Assembly (NCBI GenBank): GCA_900550385.1
Contig: URRZ01000096.1
Location: 1 to 7,259 of the forward strand
Direction of reading: 5' to 3'
Origin: an uncultured Coriobacteriaceae bacterium
GTDB lineage: Bacteria > Actinomycetota > Coriobacteriia > Coriobacteriales > Eggerthellaceae
DNA: 7,259 nt
Part shown: positions 1-5,117 of the stretch, one piece after another
Layout of the letters: every line of letters begins with the position of its first letter
Numbering within the stretch: position 1 is the first letter of the stretch
The notes under the pieces: generated by a model
The model's database searches: none
What the model saw: the letters and a program-made list of their open reading frames with translations, nothing else
What the model was told of the DNA's origin: nothing
Program-made: the position numbers and the translations under genes

Positions 1-59
1 AAGCCCGCCGTCGCCGAGAGTACTGCGGATGAGTCCGTGGGAGGGTAGGGAGTCGCGCC
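1..59 (+). rRNA. rrf: 5S ribosomal RNA, 3' half (5' end outside window)
   Basis: The first ~59 bases match the 3' half of bacterial 5S rRNA. They show the AAGCCCGCC segment, the loop-E region around GCCGAGAGTACTG, a short hairpin (GCGGA/GTCCGT), and the diagnostic GGGAGGGTAGG that resembles the near-universal GGGAGAGUAGG. The 5' half lies upstream of the window, so this is a partial gene. The exact 3' end is uncertain by a few bases, because the closing helix I cannot be checked without its 5' strand. An intrinsic terminator follows about 30 bases later, as expected for the last gene of an rRNA operon. Confidence 0.88.
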
Positions 60-89
60 CATGGAGGATGCTTTTCTGTTTTGGGGAAG

Positions 90-115
90 CCCGTCGGAGG
101 ATCCGGCGGGTTTTT
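90..115 (+). terminator. Rho-independent terminator of the rRNA operon
   Basis: CCCGTCGG (90-97) pairs with CCGGCGGG (103-110), giving an 8-bp stem with one U·G pair. The loop is AGGAT and five T residues follow at 111-115. It lies just after the 5S rRNA and is a classical intrinsic terminator. Confidence 0.88.
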
Positions 116-174
116 CCATTTCAGGCCATCTCGCCCATGGCGAACTGTTCAGACATGTTAATTCGGGGCAACGG

Positions 175-189
175 TTCGGAGCTTCCGAA
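175..189. promoter_or_regulatory. Perfect inverted repeat, possible operator
   Basis: TTCGGA (175-180) and TCCGAA (184-189) form a perfect 6-bp inverted repeat around a 3-base centre. It covers the place where the -35 element would lie relative to the TATAAT at 200-205. A repressor or activator site is therefore possible. A short palindrome in GC-rich DNA can also arise by chance, and no regulator is known. Confidence 0.3.
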
Positions 190-199
190 GCCGAAACGC

Positions 200-205
200 T
201 ATAAT
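200..205 (+). promoter_or_regulatory. -10 box (TATAAT) of the promoter for the repeat-protein gene
   Basis: A consensus TATAAT stands out in otherwise GC-rich DNA, between the rRNA terminator and the next gene. Transcription would begin near 211-213, leaving a leader of about 40 bases before the GTG start at 253. No good TTGACA-like -35 sits 16-18 bases upstream; that position carries the inverted repeat instead. The promoter may therefore be weak or activator-dependent. Confidence 0.6.
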
Positions 206-239
206 GCTCGATAACGGGAAATCCCTCATTCCCTTGAAT

Positions 240-243
240 GGAG
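240..243 (+). promoter_or_regulatory. Ribosome binding site that selects GTG 253
   Basis: GGAG at 240-243 lies 9 bases before GTG 253. The competing in-frame ATG at 238 overlaps this GGAG and has only a pyrimidine-rich stretch upstream, with no Shine-Dalgarno sequence. The GTG is therefore preferred. Confidence 0.6.
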
Positions 244-252
244 CGTGGTAGT

Positions 253-873
253 GTGAGCGAAATGCAGGAAGACCAGGAGATCGTCTCCTCGATAGTGTCG
301 GATCCCTCATTGTTGGACAAGGTCGCCGAAGCCCTTTCGGGCGCTTCCCGCCGAGCCCGTCAGCATGCGGCTGCGATCATGCATGGCGTCGCCGCCGAGA
401 AGCCCGAGTTGCTCCTGCCCTACGATGATGCCCTCATCGATGCGTTGAACAGGCCCGAGGCCCGCACCCGTTGGGAGTGCCTCGACGCTTTGACCATTCT
501 GGTCGATATCGACTCGCGCTCGTGCGACAAGGCCATTCCCGACGCGGAGGGCTCGCTATTCGATGAGGAAAGCGGCCCGGTCCGTCTTGCCGCGCTGCGC
601 TTCCTCTGCAAGATCGGTGCCACTACGGAAAACCGCTCGGAGAAGACCTGGCCTCTCATCGACGAGGCGCTCCAGTGCTATCACGGCGATCTGGAGTTCG
701 GCGACATGCTGGTTGCGGTGGTCGACTACTCCCGCGGCAAGCTGTCCGACCGCGTCAAGTCCGAGCTCGGCGCCCGCGTCTCGTTCGATGCCGCCAACAG
801 CAAGGGTTCGCTTCAGCGCCGTTCGCAGCAGATCCTCGAGAACGTCGGCGCTCCATCGGCCAAACAGGAATAA
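253..873 (+). CDS. HEAT/ARM-like repeat protein of unknown function
   Basis: This is a 206-aa soluble protein with no signal peptide or membrane segment. The GTG at 253 is chosen because GGAG lies 9 bases upstream; starting at ATG 238 would add five residues without a ribosome binding site. The sequence is almost all amphipathic helix. At least three segments share an R-x-x-A/C-L helix pattern: about residues 31-48 (SRRARQHAAAIMHG), 69-87 (EARTRWECLDAL) and 107-123 (SGPVRLAALRFLCKIG). Each is followed by an acidic or proline-containing turn, as in HEAT or ARM solenoids. The C-terminal third (about 133-198) is also helical and ends in a basic SLQRRSQ stretch. Such solenoids usually act as protein-binding scaffolds, but no catalytic residues and no partner can be seen. 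It is the first gene after the rRNA operon and has its own TATAAT promoter. It may be cotranscribed with the downstream isocitrate dehydrogenase gene, because no U-tract terminator separates them. The repeat assignment is by eye; that the gene is real is nearly certain. Confidence 0.85.
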   Translation: MSEMQEDQEIVSSIVSDPSLLDKVAEALSGASRRARQHAAAIMHGVAAEKPELLLPYDDALIDALNRPEARTRWECLDALTILVDIDSRSCDKAIPDAEGSLFDEESGPVRLAALRFLCKIGATTENRSEKTWPLIDEALQCYHGDLEFGDMLVAVVDYSRGKLSDRVKSELGARVSFDAANSKGSLQRRSQQILENVGAPSAKQE

Positions 874-895
874 GATCGCCTCGCTGCGCGTCGGA

Positions 896-915
896 GCCCG
901 TCGGCCTAGGCGGGC
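896..915 (+). other. Intergenic hairpin between the repeat protein and icd
   Basis: GCCCGTC (896-902) can pair with GGCGGGC (909-915), a 7-bp stem with one U·G pair and a 6-base loop. No T-run follows, so it is not a standard terminator. It could be a processing or pausing structure in a transcript running into icd, or simply a chance GC-rich fold. Confidence 0.3.
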
Positions 916-962
916 CTTGGCAGCTTGCGCTTTCGTGCTCGACGAGAAGAAAGGCTTTCCCC

Positions 963-2060
963 ATGCCCGCTCACACCGTTACGCTCATCCCCGGCGATGG
1001 GATAGGGGTCGAGACCTCCGCCGCCATGCAGCGCGTCGTGGCTGCCAGCGGGGCCGACATCGAATGGGAGGTTGCCGAGGCGGGTGCCCGCATGATCGAG
1101 GAATGCGGCACGCCGTTGCCGGATTCGACGGTCGAGGCGGTCCGCCGCAACAAGGTCGCCATCAAGGGCCCCATCACGACGCCTGTCGGCACGGGCTTCC
1201 GCAGCGTGAACGTCGCCTTGAGGAAGACGTTGGGCCTGTACGTCTGCCTGCGGCCCGTCATCTCCATTCCCGGCGCAGGCGGGCGCTACGAGGGGATGGA
1301 CCTCGTCATCGTCAGGGAAAACTCCGAAGACCTCTATGCGGGGATCGAGTTCGAGCAGGGCTCCGATGCCGCCGAGCGCCTGATCCGCTTCTGCAAGGAC
1401 GAAGGCGCCGGCATCATCCGCCCGGATTCGGGGATTTCCATCAAGCCCATCTCCGTCACGGCTTCGCGCAACATCGTCCGCTACGGCTTCAAGTACGCGC
1501 TTGCCCAAGGCCGCAGGAAGGTCACGGTGGCGCATAAGGCCAACATCATGAAGCATTCCGACGGGCTGTTCCTGCGAACCGCGCGCGAGGTGGCCCGGGA
1601 GTACGAGGGACGCATCGATTACGACGAGCGGATCATCGACGCCTTCTGCATGAACCTCGTGATGGATCCCTCGCAGTTCGACGTCGTGGTGTTCCCCAAC
1701 CTGTACGGCGACATTGCAAGCGATCTGGCTGCCGGCATGGCGGGCGGGCTGGGCATCGCGCCGGGGGCGAACATCGGCGGCGAGTATGCGGTGTTCGAGG
1801 CGGTCCATGGATCGGCGCCGGATATCGCCGGACAGGACAAGGCGAATCCCACGGCGGAGATCCTCTCGGCGGCGATGATGCTCGATCACCTGGGAGAGCA
1901 AGCTGCCGCTGCGCGCATCCGCGCGGCGGTGCGCGCGGTGTATGCCGCCGGAGAGCATCTGACGGGGGACATACGGCGGGCGACGGGCGCCGACGCCCCT
2001 GCGGCGAGCTGCACCGAGTTCACCGACGCTTTGGTGCGCGAGTTGGCGTCGATTGCGTAG
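963..2060 (+). CDS. icd: NAD-dependent isocitrate dehydrogenase
   Basis: This 365-aa cytosolic enzyme oxidatively decarboxylates isocitrate to 2-oxoglutarate in the TCA cycle. It belongs to the isocitrate/isopropylmalate dehydrogenase family. The ATG at 963 is preceded by GAAAGG at 949-954, and the protein opens with the usual TLIPGDGIG motif (about 7-15). The substrate loop has S81, N83 and R87 in SVNVALRK, and R97 in LRP. REN (118-120) leads into SEDLYAGIE with catalytic Y125. K192 lies in HKANIMKHSDG. The metal-binding acids are D226, D250 and D254 (NLYGDIASD). This SxN loop marks isocitrate rather than isopropylmalate dehydrogenase. In the adenosine-site motif HGSAPDIAG (282-290), Asp287-Ile288 stand where NADP enzymes such as E. 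coli Icd carry Lys-Tyr; Asp-Ile is the known NAD signature. It is shorter than E. coli Icd (416 aa), as in the NAD-type/IDH3-like group. Homoisocitrate or tartrate dehydrogenase is a less likely alternative. The adjacent aconitase gene supports the assignment. No clear promoter is seen in the 87-base gap upstream. Confidence 0.93.
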   Translation: MPAHTVTLIPGDGIGVETSAAMQRVVAASGADIEWEVAEAGARMIEECGTPLPDSTVEAVRRNKVAIKGPITTPVGTGFRSVNVALRKTLGLYVCLRPVISIPGAGGRYEGMDLVIVRENSEDLYAGIEFEQGSDAAERLIRFCKDEGAGIIRPDSGISIKPISVTASRNIVRYGFKYALAQGRRKVTVAHKANIMKHSDGLFLRTAREVAREYEGRIDYDERIIDAFCMNLVMDPSQFDVVVFPNLYGDIASDLAAGMAGGLGIAPGANIGGEYAVFEAVHGSAPDIAGQDKANPTAEILSAAMMLDHLGEQAAAARIRAAVRAVYAAGEHLTGDIRRATGADAPAASCTEFTDALVRELASIA

Positions 2061-2094
2061 CGGGTCGGGCGCTCACGTAAACTTTTCGATAAAC

Positions 2095-2124
2095 CGGAGC
2101 GGCTCGATGCCGCTCCGTTCGTTT
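2095..2124 (+). terminator. Probable Rho-independent terminator after icd
   Basis: CGGAGCGGC (2095-2103) pairs perfectly with GCCGCTCCG (2109-2117), a 9-bp GC-rich stem with a TCGAT loop. The tail TTCGTTT (2118-2124) is interrupted by CG, so termination may be partial. It lies 35 bases after the icd stop and suggests that icd and the aconitase gene are largely separate units. Confidence 0.65.
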
Positions 2125-2183
2125 CCGTGGTAGAACCATGCGGGAAGGTTCATGGTGGCGCGAACGAAGACGCGCCGACGAGC

Positions 2184-2191
2184 GAGAGGGG
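2184..2191 (+). promoter_or_regulatory. Ribosome binding site that selects ATG 2201
   Basis: GAGAGGGG at 2184-2191 ends 9 bases before ATG 2201. The in-frame ATG at 2138 lacks comparable complementarity, and the 21 residues it would add (Arg-rich) do not resemble aconitase N-termini. Confidence 0.6.
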
Positions 2192-2200
2192 TATCTTTCC

Positions 2201-4900
2201 ATGGCTTGGAGTCAGGATCGTTCGCAAGGGCGCTTTGCCGGCACTCTGGAGGCGGGTGGGAAGACCTACGCCTATTTCCCCGTCGCCTCGATGGACCCGC
2301 AACGGCGCCTTCCGTATTCCCTGACCGTGCTGCTCGAGAACGCGCTGCGCTGCGCTTCGAGCGACGAAGAGGCGGAAGCGTATGCCCGGCGCATCATCGA
2401 CGCGGGGAAGAGCGGGCAAGTCGGCCGCGAGATCGAGTTCATGCCCGCGCGCGTCCTGTTCCAGGATTTCACCGGGGTCCCCGTGTTCGTCGACTTCGCC
2501 GCGATGCGCGAGGCCTGCCTGTCGCTTGGCGGCGATCCGAGGAAGATCAACCCGCAAATTCCCTGCGATCTGGTGATCGACCATTCCGTCATCGCCGATT
2601 CGGCGGGATGCGCGAGCGCTTTGGAGCGCAACCAAGAGAAGGAGTACCATCGCAACCGGGAGCGCTACGAGTTCCTCCGCTGGGCGCAAGGGTCGTTCGA
2701 GAACGTGAGGATCGTCCCGCCCGGCGCGGGCATCTGCCACCAGCTGAACATCGAGAACCTGGCTTCGGTCGTCTTCGCCAAAGACGGGATCGCCGGCGAA
2801 ACGGGCGGGGCTGCCCCCGGCGAGGGCCTGCCCCTGGCGTATTTCGACACGGTGGTGGGCACCGACAGCCACACCCCCACGGCGAACGGCATCGGCGTGC
2901 TGGGATGGGGCGTCGGCGGCATCGAGGCGGAGGCGGCGGCGCTGGGGCAGCCCATCACCACGCTTGTCCCGCCGGTCATAGGGATCAGGGTCGTCGGAAG
3001 CCTCTCCGAGGGCGTGTCCGCCATGGACGTGGCCCTGTCGTTCGCGGAGGCGCTGCGCAAGAAGAACGTGGTGCGCTATTTCGTGGAATGCTTCGGCCCG
3101 GGGATCGAATCGCTCACCCCCACCATGAGGGCCTGCATCGCCAACATGACGCCCGAATACGGCTGCACCTGCACGCTGTTCCCCGTCGACGCGCAGACGT
3201 GCGATTACCTGCGCGTGACGGGAAGGACCGAGGAGCAATGCGCTTTGGTGGAAGCGTACGCGAAGGCGCAGGGCCTATGGCTCGACCCTGCCGCCCCCGA
3301 GCGCCATTACTCGGAGGTGATCGAGTTCGACTTGAGCGCGGTGAAGCGTTCCATCGCCGGGCCGTCCCGCCCTCACGACCGCATCGACCTCGCCGCGGCG
3401 CGCGACCGCTTCCACGAAGTGTGCGCCGAGCGCGGGCTGGATCTTTCGAAGCGCGTGACGGTCGACCTTCCCCAGGGCGCCTGCGAGATAGGGCATGGGG
3501 CCCTTGCCATCGCCGCGGTGACCAGCTGCACCACGGCGACCGATCCCGCAATGATGCTGAGGGCGGGCCTGATCGCCCGCAACGCCGCGGCGAAGGGGCT
3601 GCGCCCGCGGCCGTGGGTGAAGTGCGTGCTGGCGCCGGGCAGCAAGGCGACGGCGCTGCTGCTCGAACGCGCGGGCCTTGCAGACGGGCTCCAGCAGCTG
3701 GGCTTCTACAACTGCGGCTTCGGCTGCATGAGCTGCATCGGCAATTCGGGGCCCGTCCTGCCGGGCGTCCACGACGTCGCCGGGCAGGTGGAGCTTGCCA
3801 GCGTGCTCTCGGGCAACCGCAACTTCGCGGGACGCATCTCGCCGGATGTCTCCCAGAACTACCTCGCCGCGCCCGCGGTGGTGATCGCCTACGCGCTTGC
3901 CGGCACCATGGATGTGGATTTGGAAAACGATGCGCTGGGCATCGGGGCAGACGGCGCCCCCGTCCATCTGGCGGATATCTGGCCGGACGAGGGCGAGGTG
4001 GCGGATCTGACGGCGCGGTTCGTGGACGCCTCGCTCTACCGCGAGGGCTCCGCAGGGTTGTTCGACGGCGATGGGCGATGGCGCGCCCTCGGCGGCGATC
4101 CGAGCGACACGTTCGCGTGGGACGAGGGGTCGACTTATGTCCGGCGTCCGCCGTACTTCGACGGCATGGCGCGCGAGGCGCAGGGCCGGGCTCCCATCGA
4201 GGACGCCCGCATCTTGGCGTATCTGGGCGACTTCATCACCACCGACCATATATCCCCCGCAGGCAGCATCGCCCCCGACTCGCCGGCCGCCCGGTATCTG
4301 GAGGAGCGCGGGGTCGCGCCCGCCGATTTCAACACCTACGGCGCACGCCGCGGCAACCACGAGGTGATGATGCGCGGCACGTTCGCCAACGTGAAGCTGG
4401 AGAACAAGCTGGCGGAAGGCCGTGTGGGAGGATGGACGCGCAACTTCCTGGACGGCGCGATCGAGCCGGTGTTCGACGCCTCGCGGGCGTATGCGCGGGA
4501 GGGTATCGGCCAGGTGATCCTCGCCGGCGACATGTACGGCAGCGGCTCGTCGCGCGACTGGGCGGCGAAAGGCCCCATGCTCCTGGGCGTGCGCGCCGTC
4601 ATCGCGAACGGCTACGAGCGCATCCACCTGTCCAACCTCATCGGCATGGGCGTCCTCCCGTTGCAGCCGATCGGCACGGTCGAATCGCTCGGACTGGATG
4701 GATCCGAACTGATCAGCGTCGACCCCATCGACTTCTCGAACGGGATGCCCGAGCCCGGCATCGTCAACGTGCGCGCGCGGAAAGCCGACGGATCGGCGAG
4801 GGAGTTCAAGGCGACCGTCCTCGTCAGCACGCCCACCGAGGGGCGCTATTACGCCAACGGCGGGATCCTGCCCTACGTTCTGCGCCAGCTCGTCGGCTAG
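2201..4900 (+). CDS. acnA: Aconitate hydratase, AcnA/IRP-type
   Basis: This 899-aa cytosolic [4Fe-4S] enzyme interconverts citrate and isocitrate through cis-aconitate. E. coli AcnA has 891 aa. ATG 2201 is chosen for its ribosome binding site. Landmarks in order are RLPYSLTVLLENALR (36-50), PARVLFQDFTGVP (82-94), CDLVIDHSV (122-130), the NRERYEFLRW block (152-161) and GTDSHTP (220-226) followed by GWGVGGIEAEAA (235-246). The cluster ligands are C443 (TSCT), C509 and C512 (GCMSCIGNSGP). SGNRNFAGR (537-545) carries the two substrate arginines. LGDFITTDHISPAGSI (675-690) opens the swivel domain, followed by RRGNHEVMMRGTF (716-728) and YGSGSSRDWAAKG (779-791). In that last motif S783 is the predicted catalytic base and R785 binds substrate. 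Odd points: TSCTT replaces the usual SCTN, and RIHLSNL (808-813) has Leu810 where AcnA proteins normally have Arg. The gene follows icd, which encodes the next pathway step, but an apparent terminator lies between them. No promoter box is evident in 2125-2200. The strong match over the full length excludes a pseudogene; isopropylmalate isomerase is excluded by the single long chain and AcnA motifs. Confidence 0.95.
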   Translation: MAWSQDRSQGRFAGTLEAGGKTYAYFPVASMDPQRRLPYSLTVLLENALRCASSDEEAEAYARRIIDAGKSGQVGREIEFMPARVLFQDFTGVPVFVDFAAMREACLSLGGDPRKINPQIPCDLVIDHSVIADSAGCASALERNQEKEYHRNRERYEFLRWAQGSFENVRIVPPGAGICHQLNIENLASVVFAKDGIAGETGGAAPGEGLPLAYFDTVVGTDSHTPTANGIGVLGWGVGGIEAEAAALGQPITTLVPPVIGIRVVGSLSEGVSAMDVALSFAEALRKKNVVRYFVECFGPGIESLTPTMRACIANMTPEYGCTCTLFPVDAQTCDYLRVTGRTEEQCALVEAYAKAQGLWLDPAAPERHYSEVIEFDLSAVKRSIAGPSRPHDRIDLAAARDRFHEVCAERGLDLSKRVTVDLPQGACEIGHGALAIAAVTSCTTATDPAMMLRAGLIARNAAAKGLRPRPWVKCVLAPGSKATALLLERAGLADGLQQLGFYNCGFGCMSCIGNSGPVLPGVHDVAGQVELASVLSGNRNFAGRISPDVSQNYLAAPAVVIAYALAGTMDVDLENDALGIGADGAPVHLADIWPDEGEVADLTARFVDASLYREGSAGLFDGDGRWRALGGDPSDTFAWDEGSTYVRRPPYFDGMAREAQGRAPIEDARILAYLGDFITTDHISPAGSIAPDSPAARYLEERGVAPADFNTYGARRGNHEVMMRGTFANVKLENKLAEGRVGGWTRNFLDGAIEPVFDASRAYAREGIGQVILAGDMYGSGSSRDWAAKGPMLLGVRAVIANGYERIHLSNLIGMGVLPLQPIGTVESLGLDGSELISVDPIDFSNGMPEPGIVNVRARKADGSAREFKATVLVSTPTEGRYYANGGILPYVLRQLVG

Positions 4901-4929
4901 CGTCGGCGGCGGCTCGCCCGTCACGTGCA

Positions 4930-4971
4930 GCCCTCCGGCGAAGCCGGCTCGCGTCGGCTTCGCCGGAGGGC
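4930..4971. terminator. Perfect 17-bp inverted repeat after acnA, possible terminator
   Basis: GCCCTCCGGCGAAGCCG (4930-4946) and CGGCTTCGCCGGAGGGC (4955-4971) are perfect inverted copies. The central 8 bases can add one G·U and one C-G pair, for up to 19 pairs around a TCGC loop. It starts 29 bases after the aconitase stop, the usual place for a terminator. No T-run follows on either strand; only CTTT appears about 10 bases downstream. It may be a non-canonical terminator, a 3'-end stabilising structure, or one copy of a dispersed palindromic repeat. Confidence 0.55.
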
Positions 4972-5040
4972 GACGGCGGCTTTCCGCATGCGAAAGTAAC
5001 GGTATGGTCGCGCGGCGGCGAGCCGGTGGGGTTTTTCATG

Positions 5041-5046
5041 TATAGT
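5041..5046 (+). promoter_or_regulatory. Possible -10 box for the membrane-protein gene
   Basis: TATAGT at 5041-5046 differs from the consensus by one base. It follows a short T-rich stretch (GTTTTT, 5031-5036) in an otherwise very GC-rich gap. No recognisable -35 is found at normal spacing. Transcription would begin near 5053, giving a leader of about 65 bases before GTG 5118. Confidence 0.4.
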
Positions 5047-5106
5047 GATGTACGTTGGGCTTTCCTGCCCCTATGGTTCGGGCGCCCGCGCGCCCTTGGA
5101 GTTTTC

Positions 5107-5111
5107 AGGAG
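5107..5111 (+). promoter_or_regulatory. Ribosome binding site that selects GTG 5118
   Basis: AGGAG at 5107-5111 lies 6 bases before GTG 5118. The ATG at 5113 is out of frame and reads only two codons before TGA. In-frame candidates further upstream (TTG 5055, ATG 5073) have no such site. Confidence 0.7.
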
Positions 5112-5117
5112 AATGAC

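Noticed and set aside
26..45. CGGATGAGTCC..GTGGGA looks like part of a hammerhead ribozyme core
   Set aside because: It lies in the 5S rRNA helix and GGGAGGGTAGG region, lacks the GAAA element, and is fully explained by 5S rRNA.
29..214. 61-residue open frame at the start of the window
   Set aside because: It runs through the 5S rRNA tail and its terminator, has no ribosome binding site, and its composition does not look like a protein.
917..922. TTGGCA as a -35 box for icd
   Set aside because: The position 17 bases downstream is CGACGA, which is not a -10 element, so there is no support for a promoter.
906..1958. 350-residue open frame on the minus strand opposite icd
   Set aside because: The plus strand encodes a clear isocitrate dehydrogenase with all catalytic motifs, and the antisense translation has no domain.
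2061..2094. AT-richer patch (GTAAACTTTTCGATAAA) as a promoter for acnA
   Set aside because: It lies before the icd terminator, and no -10/-35 pair at proper spacing can be read.
3275..4924. 549-residue open frame on the minus strand opposite acnA
   Set aside because: It is a typical antisense shadow of a high-GC coding region: Arg/His/Ala-rich, no recognisable motif, and no ribosome binding site.
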